Program-made: the position numbers and the translations under genes
In this document: one piece after another, positions 21,722-34,084 of the stretch
How positions within the stretch are numbered: position 1 is the first letter of the stretch
Layout: every line of letters starts with the position of its first letter
The notes under the pieces: model-generated
What the model was told of the DNA's origin: nothing
Database searches by the model: none
What the model saw: only the letters and a program-made list of their open reading frames with translations
DNA from: Galeruca laticollis
Taxonomy: Eukaryota > Arthropoda > Insecta > Coleoptera > Chrysomelidae
NCBI GenBank assembly: GCA_963921935.1
Contig: OY998175.1
Span: 263,307,709-263,371,708 of the forward strand
Length of the DNA: 64,000 nucleotides
Direction: 5' to 3'

Positions 21722-22690
21722 CTAAAAATAATGAGAAATTAATCAACTGGTTTCCAATTTAATACACGTATTATGCAGTCTTGGTATTCCTACCCATCAA
21801 TCCACTAATTGCAGATATAATTGTGAAAATAAATGATTATGGATGGTATAAAATATGCGGACAGATGGGCTAAATGAAAATATAATATATTCAGTTCATG
21901 AAGTTATTCTTCCCCAAGACAACTAGGATATGAAGTATTCTCGGATATCGGAAAACAAAATGCATTGCTAGCCCACTATTTAGTAAATGACAGTAGTATA
22001 CCTTCCGCCATCGTGTGACAATTTCTGATGACAACACTGGATGTCACATCAACCAGCATTTGAAGGTTTTGTTTATATTTAGTTTCAGAAGATAACTTAA
22101 ATTTTTTCAAATTTTTTGTGGGTATATGACGGCTAATTTTCGTTGCGTCTATAGTACTTTTCATCACTTGACAAGCGCAAGCGCAGCAGCCATTTTGAAA
22201 GAGCGGGAATTTAAAAGTTTCGAACTGTTTTTTGCAATAATGGTTAGGGATGCAATATGATCTCCACAATCAAATCCATCATTAAAACAAATTATTGATG
22301 ATGCAGTCATTATTGACAAATCAGTTGAAGCGTATAATTGTGAACGATTAAAATGCGATTAAAGTGTTATGGGCGTACCCAAACAGGCAAAATGAATCTG
22401 CTAATTGAGAGGTTAGATGTCAATACAAACTATTATCTAACTGAAAATAGGTGAATTATTATTATCTAAATAAAATTTGGTAAATTATTATATCCTAATT
22501 AAACATCACTTATTGTCAGCACATGTACAAACACTAAAATTAATATTTAGGTTGATAATGAATATTGATAATGAAATTCCAAACTTTTCTGATATAAGCA
22601 TATCGTCTTTTTAATCATGGAGGTTTGATTACGAGTATATATTAAGTACATCTATATATTGCAAGCAAGGTTAAGGAAAATTTATAAAAT
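21722..22690. other. Non-coding stretch upstream of the receptor exon
   Basis: Expected to hold earlier receptor exons, but none could be joined in frame. The minus-strand open frame at 22,269-21,976 was not recognised and has no receptor-like segment. Confidence 0.4.
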
Positions 22691-22691
22691 A

Positions 22692-25104
22692 ATGTACCCC
22701 CGGGACTAATAGGAGCCAGGAGCGTATAATCTGAGCTTAAATAGTGTGAGTACTTCATATAAACTTTTTGTATGCTGGCCCTCGTTTTCGAGTTATAGGC
22801 CTCCAAAGTTGTAATTTTGAATTTGGTTTTTATTTCTGGTACTAGTTATTTGATCTTCATAAAATCTACAGCAAAGCTATAATGTACGTTTTATTTTGGA
22901 AAGGTAAACAGATTTCCAGTTGTGCCTTGAAGCCAGGGATGGACTACTCGCAATGGTCAATGATCCAAATATGTTGCAGGGATGGCACACCCTGTATGAA
23001 ATTATCGAAATTCACTTTACTACACATTAAGCTAACGAAAAGGTACTCTTGTTGAAATTCGATAAAATAAGCCGTTTGGCTAATATTTATAGTTTTATTA
23101 ATGCAATACGTACCAATTTACCTAGCTAACTTATTAATACGATGTTCAAGATTTACGTACATTACTACAAAAAAATAATTTGATGATAGCAGATGATAAA
23201 AACATTAAGAACTCATTCAATGGGAATCGAATAAGTACGCAAACAACGTTATTAGTTGGTTTTAATCAAAATTACGAACACACCATTATTAAACCATTAA
23301 GAAAACCTCAAAAAACACAAGTTATAAGACATTAGACTAAAACTAGTGCCTGAGCAAAACCAAAAACAAACGTTATTCTAATAAATGTTTAATATGAGCT
23401 CCTCCCACTTCCACGCACATTCTAAGTCTACGAAGGTTGTTTCTTTGCACTTGAAAGAGCAATCCCATATAACCTCTAATAACATTGCAGTGTAACACAA
23501 TTCTGTCTATTAAATCTTGCCTTGTTTGCACAGGTGTTGCGTATACCTTACTTTTGATATAACCCTAGAGGAAGAAATCCATAGGATTAACGTCTCCTGA
23601 TCACGGTGACCATTGAAAAGGGCCTCCGCGACCAATCCATCTATTAGGAAACCTTATGTGTAAATGCTGTCGTACATCTAAACTGAAATGAGGAGGGACT
23701 CCATCATGCATGAACCATAAATTCCTACGAGTTTGTAGTGGCACATCATCAAACAGATTCCATAACTCATTTTGCCAAAACTCCAAATATCTCTGACCGG
23801 TCGAAGTACCGTCAATAAGTTTGGCCCGATCAAATGATTGCCAACTATTCCTGCCCAAACATTAACCATGAATCTATGCTGGCTCCTAGTTTGTATATTG
23901 GCATGTGGATTCACATCATCCCATAAACCCTTATTATGAGAATTTATGACTCCATCACTGGTGAAAACGGATTCGTTCGTGAAGAGAACGTTACTAATAA
24001 ATGTATTGTCTGCTTGTTGTTGTCCCAGAAACTACTGGCTACACTCAAGTCGTGCAGGATAATCAGCCACTGTCAAACTGTGTACTTTTTTCATGTGAGA
24101 AGGATATAACAGCTGTTCTTTGAGGACGCGAAGAACAAGTGATTTCGAGACGTTATGTTCTCTTGATAATTTCCGTAAACTCGTTGATGGTTCATTATCC
24201 ACTGCATTTAAGTCTTGTTCAACTGCCACAGTACGAACGCTTCGTACTGGACCTTCTTCACCTTTTTTTGGCAAAAAACTTCCTAAAATTCAAAATTTTC
24301 TTTTGAATACATGGAACATTACATTTACTTATTCATACCTGTTTCTCGTAACCTGAGATCAATACGCTCAAACATTCGTTTGTTTGGCAATGCTCTGTTT
24401 GCAAAATGTTCTGCATAAACCCTTCTGGCCTCTAAACAGTTCCGAGAAGCCAGTCCATACATTAGATGCATATCTGCGTACTCAAATGTGAATTCTGCCA
24501 TTGTAACTGTTAAGTTAAGGACTTATGAATTATTGACAAGTACTGACTACGAACTATTCTACACAACGTTTGACAACTAATCCTATGGTTACTTGATAAA
24601 CGGTAAATACACTTTTAAAAAGTTTTTACCAACATTCGAATTAATAAGTTGTTAATGTTTTTTATCTTCTGCTATCGTTAAATTCTTTTTTGTAGTACTG
24701 TAGGTAAATCTTGGACATCGTATTAATAAGTTAATTTTACCTCGTTGTGTACTTATAAAAATGGCAAATGCGTAAATTGGTAAGTAGTGCATTAATAAAA
24801 CTGTAAATATTAGCCAAACGGCTTATTATATCCAATTACAACAAGAGTGCCTTTCCGTTAGCTTAATGTGTGGAGAAATGAATTTCGATAATTTCATACA
24901 GGGTTTGCCATACCTGCAAACTTTTTGGATCGCTTCAAGACTTGAAAATAAAAATAAAAACCAAATGCAAAATAAAACTTTGGAGGCCTATAACTCGAAA
25001 ACAAGGGCCTGCAGAAAAATTTTTATATGAAGTACTAACATTATTTTGGCTCAGATTATACGCTCCTGACTTTTTTCCCATTATTCCTGGGACACCCTGT
25101 ATAT
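22692..25104 (-). mobile_element. Mariner-like element with very long terminal inverted repeats
   Basis: About 450-500 bp at each end are inverted copies. Blocks include GAGCGTATAATCTGAGC, TCGAGTTATAGGCCTCCAAAG, CACATTAAGCTAACG, AGCCGTTTGGCTAATATTTA and GCATTA/TAATGC stretches. The outer ends are ATGTACCCCCGGGACTAATA and (inverted) ATACAGGGTGTCCCAGGAATAAT. The transposase pseudogene lies between them on the minus strand. TIRs this long are unusual for mariner relatives, where 20-30 bp is common. Confidence 0.65.
23570..24501 (-). pseudogene. Mariner-like (DUF4817-type) transposase with intron, dead
   Basis: The start ATG at 24,501 gives MAEFTFEYADMHLMYGLASR and the DUF4817-type DNA-binding region to RLRETG. 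A 56-bp intron follows (24,340 GTATGA to 24,285 TTTTAG). Exon 2 continues SFLPKKGEEGPVRSV and KLSREHNVSKSLVLRVLK. The catalytic block reads NVLFTNESVF; family members have D where this copy has N (AAC for GAC). MHDGVPPHFSLDVRQHL keeps the second D. WSP is followed by TGA and then GDVNPMDFFL by TAG, two nonsense changes of the CGA/TGG type. Another stop follows LECSQ. Same family as the copy at 3.0-4.0 kb. Confidence 0.8.
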
Positions 25105-25702
25105 TATGTATTCGTTTTAAATAATTTTAACATGTATTAATCTTTATACACACTCCATAACTACACCGTTTTATTTTTCCTTTTCGTACAGATAATATAG
25201 TCGACTTGTAAAATTAATTCTTTAATTAAGACACTTATTATTTCAATTTTATCTTAATTTATTTTTATTAAGTATTATTTGTTTAATGTTTGTCAATTTT
25301 AACGATTTGTATTTCAACATACTGTAGCATGATAAAAATACAATGCTTTTCTTGTATTGTATTATAACTCACGGAGGTGCAATGATTCGTTTAAGCCACC
25401 CAGTGAGTATGCAACTTTATACACACTTCTGTATAGTTGGTGGCGTAAGGGATCTAACTATGGGTTTTAAGATTCTTTAAGCATATTTTGAAATAATGGG
25501 ATTCACATAATTAAATGGGTGTCTAGAGTAATATTTTTATTAATATTTTTCATGTGATTTAACCAATCCACAACAATTTTATCATTTTGTGTGGGGATTT
25601 TATTTGACTGCCAGTAGTAACACTGATTGCAGCTGTCAATAGTAAAGGAAAGTTGAATTATTGGAGCACTTGTCTGATACTTTTCGAGTTGTTAAGTTGA
25701 GT
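25105..25702. other. Stretch with no recognised gene
   Basis: AT-rich sequence with no motif, splice-bounded exon or repeat recognised. Confidence 0.5.
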
Positions 25703-25778
25703 GTCTGCGGTTACCACTCTTTTCAGTAGCCCCTTCTTCTATTTGCGTGCAATACCCACTAATTTATTCGTTGCTTAT

Positions 25779-25829
<51 letters not shown>
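25703..25829. repeat. Retroposon-like 3' tail with (TA)n, copy 2
   Basis: GTCTGCGGTTACCACTC to TTCGTTGCTTA followed by (TA)n. It matches 10,504-10,633 at all but about two of 75 positions outside the TA tract, and homology stops abruptly at 25,703. Confidence 0.65.
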
Positions 25830-25833
<4 letters not shown>

Positions 25834-26159
25834 TAATGTTCTATTATACATCTAAGAAATAATCTTCAATACTTTTGCCAGCTCAATTGAACACTATCTC
25901 TATAATACCTCAGGGTGTGAAGGTTTCATTCCTCATAAATCAATAAAACAAGATTCTAATTATTCCCTGTTCTATAATGCATGTGAAATATAAATCGACA
26001 TTGATACCTACTAAAATGTACATATAAATTAAATTTCGTTTTTTTTATATTTACAGTTGATGTTTTAATAATTAGTCCAATAAATGTCTGTCAAAATTTG
26101 AGTACACAATTATAATGGAAATGTTCTTTATTGCATTGTATTATCGAATGGTTACTGAC

Positions 26160-26282
26160 CTTATCACTCTGTCCACAACCGGTTAAATGTCCATACGCAC
26201 TATCCAATCTTCTGTTATCAGGCTTCTTTCTTTTCTTTTCTTCACGTTCAAATTTTGTTACTGTCTGGTAAATATCTCCTTT
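26160..26282 (-). CDS. Possible isolated exon (low confidence)
   Basis: A minus-strand frame reading GDIYQTVTKFEREEKKRKKP and then RRLDSAYGHLTGCGQSDK ends at a good donor (AAG|GTCAGT at 26,160/26,159). The presumed acceptor (aaaaatag) has no pyrimidine tract. The basic composition is compatible with a real exon, but no partner exon or family was recognised. Confidence 0.2.
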
Positions 26283-26658
26283 TCTATTTTTATGAATCAA
26301 TACGTTCGTAGTTAAACACGTCTTTTACGAACAAAAAATACCTTTTTTCATTTCCTCTCAACATGAAAAAAACTCTATTCAAAAATTACTTGACATCTCC
26401 TCTCAAATGTCTCCTTCTTTCTTCTTGATCAATATGGTTCTTCTCTAAAAATCTGGTCTTGTCAAGATCACTTGAAATCTCTTGTCAAAATGTTTATGAT
26501 TAACTCAAATATTTACTCCGAATGTTTCTTATACTACTATATACACTTACATACTAACAACAATTCTATTTTGTTCTAGATTATATAGGTATCAATATCC
26601 CGAAATTTAACGTAAACGATTAATGATACTAAATTATTATTTTTAATGTTTTCTGACA

Positions 26659-28784
<2,126 letters not shown>

Positions 28785-28849
28785 TTGAAATATTTCATTT
28801 TAAAATTTTTTCAATTAATGATTATATTTGTGCAAATCTTTAATGTTCA

Positions 28850-29985
28850 AAACACCTCTAATTTCTCCACCTCCCATATATCTTATTTACTGTCCATTCT
28901 CATTTTCTATCACATATGGTCCCTCAAAAGGGGGTTTCAATTTTGCTCATATTTTTTTTATTTCTGTCTGATACCCTTAGAGCACGGACGATTACTAAAT
29001 CTACTTTTTTAAATTTAGTTTTAACTTTTTCCCTTTTTTGCATTCTCCGTAAATATTTATTTGCATTGTTTTGCAAATTTTTATGTACTCTTTCCAATAC
29101 TTTTTCAAATTCTTCTTTAGTATTTATTTCCCATTTTCTTTGAGGTCTTTGTTTCATCAAATAAATTGGACTTTCCATTGTAACTGTATTTGGTATATTG
29201 TTTGAATAATTTTGAATTTCTTCTATGTGATCCTCCCAATTGTTATGATTTTGATTCCACAAAGTTATTCTCCGAAATTTTATCACTTCTCTCATGTATC
29301 TTTCAGATGGATTTGAAGATGGATGCCGAATACTGATTGTCTTTAAATTTATTTGATTTTTGCCACAGGATTTCCTAAATCTTTCATTTGTGAAATAGGT
29401 AGCATTATCTATTATACAATTTCCAGGTTTTATAACTTCCTGCATATACTCTGATAGTTTTTCTATGATAACTTTACTTTTTGTTGTTTTTGTAAGGTAC
29501 AATATTACGAATTTGGAAAATAAATCAACCACTATTAAAATATGGGAATTTCCTTGTTTACTAGGTATCAAATTGCTTTGGAAATCTATAGCAATTATTT
29601 TCCCACATTTGGTTGTTAATATAGATTTTGCTATGTTTTCATTTCTTCTGTGTTCGCTTTTTCCCAATTGACAAATATGGCATGTACTGGTGATCATTTT
29701 TGCAAGACTTTGGTCCCCTTTACTAATGTAATTTTTTCCAAATAATAACCATAATTTTCTAGATCCTATATGTCCATTTCTTCTAAGTAAATTCTTCAAA
29801 ATTTTCTTAGTTGAATTTTCTGTTATTATAAATAAATCTGTTTCCCCATTTCTCTTTATCCATGTATTTCCTCTCAAGTGTCCTCTCTGTTTCTCTTTTT
29901 CAGTTAATCCCATTTGGTCTTCTATAATGCTGTTTAAAGAAAATATCCCATATGAATCTTTCATGATATTTACCCCAATTTTCAC
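28850..29985 (-). pseudogene. Integrase of Gypsy family A
   Basis: A nearly intact 353-codon frame. The HHCC zinc region (NGHIGSRKLW, then CHICQLGKSEHR) covers about 29,790-29,650. The catalytic core has IAIDFQSNL, IDNATYF and PSERYMREV, supplying D, D and E. A C-terminal segment (KVDLVIVRALRVSDRNKK) precedes a frameshift near 28,925. After that, a GPY-like end can be read in another frame (ETPF, then GPYVIE). The enzyme would insert element DNA; the frameshift and missing upstream frame make this copy defective. Confidence 0.8.
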
Positions 29986-30029
29986 AATTCTTTCATTTTT
30001 ATTATTATCCCCCTTACTTTCGCTCTGCC

Positions 30030-31514
30030 TAATGCGTCTGCCACCTCATATGTTTTTCCTGGAATGGATTTAATTTCAAAATCATATTTTTGTAATATTA
30101 AACCCCATCTATGAACTCTAATGTTACCAAATCTGATTTTTAAAATTGTTGTTAGTGAAGAATGATCGGTTTCTATTGTAAATTTTGCTCCTAATAAATA
30201 AAATCTAAATTCTGTTACACTGACAATTACACTTGCCTATTCTAGTTCTGATACCCCATAATTGCTTTCATAATTTTTCGTTACCCTTGATACGAAACAT
30301 ATGGGTACTTCCATGTCATTCTGTATCTGTAATATCACTCCTGCAAACTTCTCTTTGGATGCGTCCATCCGTAATATGAATGGTAGATCATAATTAGGAT
30401 GATAAACCTTTAATTGTTTTTTAAATGCTTCTTTCAAATCGTTAAAAGCCATTTCTGTTTTATCAGTCCACTTGCATTTATTATACTTCTTCAAAAGCCT
30501 TATTTAAGGTATTTGTTTCATGCTAAAATCAGGTATCAGACGTTTAAAATATTTCATCATATCTAAAAATCCTCTTAGAGATTTTAGGTTTGATGGTCTC
30601 TTATACTCTATTATCGCTTGTATCCTCTCTTCATCCAAGGACATCCCATTTTGGTCTATTTTATAACCTAGGAAGCATATCTCTTTCCGATAAAATTTAC
30701 ATTTGATTTGATTTATTTCTAAACCTGCTCTATCTAATTCTTTTAAAATAATTTCAATATGTTTTAGGTGTTCTTCTTCATCATGCGAGAAGAACAATAT
30801 ATCGTCGATATAATGAAGTCTTCAAATTCATTTAATATTTGGTGTAATGCTCTAACCAAGGCAGAACAAGCACTTTCTATACCATATGGAGCTACACAAA
30901 ATCTGTACAACACACCATCAATAGAGAAACCCGTATAATCTCTACTATTTTCATCCAAAGGAATTAGCCGAAAACTGTGTTTTTCAGTCGATTTTAGAAA
31001 ATATTTTTGTATTCTTCATGCGCCCAAAAACTGCTTCTACATTCATCGGAGCCTCGTATTGTGGTACAGTGTATTGATTGATGTTTCTTGCATCTAGGCA
31101 TAATCTCAATTCACCATTTGACTTCTTTACGACCACAATAGTGTTTACATATCTTGTGTTACATCTCTCTAGAATACCGTCCTCCAACAAATTTTGTATT
31201 TCTGAATCAACTTCTTTCCTGTATTTATAAGGTATGGGATATGTTCTTATTCTGAAATTCTCTATTCCCCTTACTTCTATCTTATCTACATAATTATTTG
31301 CCATTCTCATCTCCTTTTCAATCAATCCTTCATACTTCAATATCAAATTCTTCACTTTCTCTTCATATTTCTTATTTCCACACACTAATTCCAATTTTTC
31401 CATAATCCCACTCCTTTCTATATTCCATAATTTCTTATTATCCTCTTCAATTGCCAATACCTCCATATTCTCTTCCTCAAATTCAATTCTATTACCATTT
31501 AATTCTATCTCCAT
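30030..31514 (-). pseudogene. Reverse transcriptase/RNase H of Gypsy family A
   Basis: The RT fingers (TYPIPYKYRKEVDSEIQNLL, LEDGILERCNTRYVNTIVVV and LRLCLDARNINQYTVP) occupy 31,300-31,050. SKID follows at about 30,990, then VAPYGIESACSALVRA near 30,880. The catalytic YIDDILFFSHDEEEH at about 30,815-30,770 is split by a one-base frameshift. The thumb and connection include IKCKFYRKEICFLGYKID and LKSLRGFLDMMKYFKRLIPD. RNase H at 30,494-30,237 has FILRMDASKEKFAGV. Frameshifts near 30,985, 30,800 and 30,500 and a stop at about 30,237 break the polyprotein. Confidence 0.8.
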
Positions 31515-32245
31515 CTTTTCAAAATCAATTCTTGCCTTATATTTCTTTAATTCATCTATTCCTATAACTATGTCTGTTTATAAATTATCTACTAACAATA
31601 ATTGCATCTCAACTTCTTTCCCATCCTTTGTATTATAGATCTGCTAACTTCACACAATTTCTTTCCATTTGCTCCTATTAACGTAGTTTTCGGTATTTCA
31701 ATTAGCTTATTTTCTTAATTTTCAACATTTTCTTCTATTAGTTTTGTTTTATTTATGGACGCTTCCGAACTTGTATCTATTAAGATTTTCATTTGCTTCC
31801 CATTTAATTTTCCTTTGATTTTTACTAATCCCATTATTCCTTTTAATTCCAAATCTTCCCCAAATTCTATATATTCCTTTGGATGCTCATATGTACAGAT
31901 GAGATTTCTTATATTTGGTATGTGCTCGATCCAAAATTTTGATCGGGCTCTTGCTCAGTGATTATTTCCGGTTCTATCGATATCACTCTCTCTTATCTCC
32001 TTTGGATATTGTTTACTCTTCTCTGTCCTCCATTTCCGTTTCCCCTTCCTTCCTCTCTATAATTTTTTCTTTGTTCTCTGTTTTCTTCTCGTTGTCGGTT
32101 TTCATAATGTCCATTACTATTATTTTGTTCTTTGTAATTATTATTGTTATTGTTGTTTTATTCAAAGTTTCTGTTATAGTTGTTTTGATTGTTAAAATTT
32201 CTGTTATAATTATTGTTATTTTTTGAATTATTGTTATAATTATTG
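31515..32245 (-). pseudogene. Gag C-terminus and protease region of Gypsy family A
   Basis: 32,245-31,960 encodes a repetitive Asn/Tyr-rich and then Arg/Glu-rich tail, the kind of RNA-binding gag end seen in Gypsy elements lacking a clear CCHC knuckle. 31,960-31,515 should hold the aspartic protease by position, but the frame is interrupted (stops near 31,570 and 31,640) and the DTG/DSG site could not be placed with confidence. Confidence 0.45.
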
Positions 32246-32400
32246 AAATTAACTGTCTCGACCCTTACTTCGTGGAATGTGCTCATATTAGTGTTTTTAA
32301 ATGAAACTCTTGGTCTCTAGTTAATTCTAAAATATAATAAGAGTTATTGAAAATTATAAAAAATTGACAATTGTTTCGATAAATCAATATGACGATGATA
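32246..32400. repeat. Foldback element half (family FB)
   Basis: Starts TTAACTGTCTCGACCCTTACTTCGTGGAAT. It continues through AAATGAAACTCTTGGTCTCTAGTTAAT and TTGAAAATTATAAAAAATTGACAATTGTTTCGATAAATCAATATGACGATG. These blocks appear in the same order in the 11.3-11.4 kb arm (reverse complement). Only one arm is present. It lies between Gypsy A and the env of errantivirus B and truncates both. Confidence 0.65.
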
Positions 32401-33535
32401 TTGATTATCAATTCTTCTTCTTCTGGAAATACTACTAGGTATTGATATATTTCTGGTATAATCTCTAAATGATTTACAATAATTTCGATTTTAGTGTATT
32501 CGCTGTTAGTAGAGTTTTCCATTAATAATATTTGTTCTTCACATAACTGTTTATTATTGTCTTGAAGGTGTGAAGCACATTGAAAAGTTTCGCTTCTTGT
32601 ACAAATATCGTTTAGAGGTTTTATCTGTGTATCAGATCTTAGCAAATACTTTGAATTTGTTATTATTATTACGAATTCTGATTCTAACTTAGTAGGTATA
32701 GGTAATACATAAAATAATTCAAACTCAATATCAAAATCTATGGGAATTGATAAAAAATATTATATTCTATTTTTTCTTACTCTACATGTTATGTCTAAAA
32801 TTGATTCGAAGTTTAAAATATTCTCGTATTTCAATTCCAACGGAAATTGTAATTTATAATACGAAGATATTTCTTGCAACTCTGTAAATACTTCTTTCGA
32901 TTTAATTATACGAGGATGCAATGTCCTTAGTTTGCAGAATGTCCAGGAATTCTCTACAGTTTCTATTACATCTAATATTACATTATAAATAATTAAAACT
33001 TCATTCAACATATCTTTAAGATAAATGAGATTCTCGTATTGCACTTGAATGTCAAGCATATCCTTTATGTCTAATAATTTCGATTTGAGCAATATCTCAT
33101 TATTTTGAATATCTTAGATAGTTTTATTGAAATTATCTATCATTTGTTCGCTAACGCTGTACTGCATTTGAATTTGACTTTGAAGATTAGCTTGATTTTT
33201 TTTTAAATGCTCTAAGTTAATATTTTTTTTTCTTTGTCTTGAGAATCAAGGTTGCCGGTTATGGCTTTTATCATAGATCCAAGTCCATTTATTAAGCCTC
33301 TTGTTTCTATTAGTTATTGAATGAATATTTAAATTCCCAAATTTTTCTTCTATATTACTCTTAACATTATAAATAAGATTAACTATATTTTCTGTTTGTT
33401 GTAGGAAATATGTTCTATTTGATATCTCAACACTTAAGTTATAGGAATGTACAAATGTATGACTTGATTTTTGTAGTTTTGCCGGTCCAAGATTTATTGG
33501 AAATCCCTAGGTTCTTACTGATGTCTATTATTCCT
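32400..33535 (-). pseudogene. Env-like gene (Baculo_F-type) of errantivirus B, broken
   Basis: Minus-strand frames resemble the insect errantivirus envelope, which is related to the baculovirus F fusion protein family and would be a membrane fusion glycoprotein. A fusion-peptide-like block GLINGLGSMIKAITGNLD occurs at about 33,290-33,240. The residues before it (IETR) no longer form a clean furin site. Helical and structural segments follow at 33,092-32,760 (including SWTFCKLRTLHPRIIKS) and a Cys-bearing part at 32,645-32,420. Frameshifts and stops near 33,240, 33,110 and 32,760 break it, and the C-terminal membrane anchor is lost where the foldback half was inserted. Confidence 0.65.
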
Positions 33536-34084
33536 ATTTTTGCTTGTCTGAATGAGAAGAATCCGTAATAAAAGTATAAGGTTTCTTCTTAGGTCGTTTT
33601 ATATTTGAAATATGAATATCTTCAGCGGTATTAAAATGACGTGTTACAATTTTCGCAGTTTTATTTTTTCTGTTTACGGATTTTATTTTTTTAAGTTGAT
33701 ATTTATTTTTTGTCTTACTTTTATTCTGCTTATTTTTGACAAATAGTTTTGTAGGTAGAGGGTCTGGAATGTTTTCTCTACTTTCGTTAGCTTTTGAAAT
33801 ATTTTTATCTTTAGTTTCTTGCAATGATGTATTTATATTGAGCATGAAGTAATTTCATCTTTTCTTTGTGATTATGAATATAATTGTTTACTAATTGTCG
33901 ATCAATGACTAAATCAAAAGTAGAGTTATTCTCTAAATGACCTGTAATAATTTCGTATGGTTTTAATGTTGTTACTGAGTAAATACTATTATTATATGCC
34001 AATAGAGCATAATTTACTTTCATTTCAATAGGTTTTTTCTTAAATTCGGTCTGATTATTTAAAAGTCTAATATGTCCAATAATT

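Larger units (their letters stand above)
28785..32245 (-). mobile_element. Gypsy family A LTR retrotransposon, partial
   Basis: The minus-strand order is gag end, protease region, RT, RNase H, integrase, as in Gypsy elements. It is cut at 32,245 by a foldback element, so the gag start, leader and 5' LTR are missing. No env follows the integrase. Related pieces lie at 1-1,195 (gag start and primer site) and 44,640-45,530 (integrase). Confidence 0.75.

Noticed and set aside
21976..22269. Cys-rich 97-codon minus-strand frame as an upstream receptor or zinc-finger exon
   Set aside because: No transmembrane segment, no zinc-finger spacing, and it cannot be joined in phase to the gustatory receptor exon.
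32000..32240. Asn/Tyr-rich repetitive protein considered as a novel low-complexity gene
   Set aside because: It is in register with and upstream of the family A protease/RT, so it is the gag tail.
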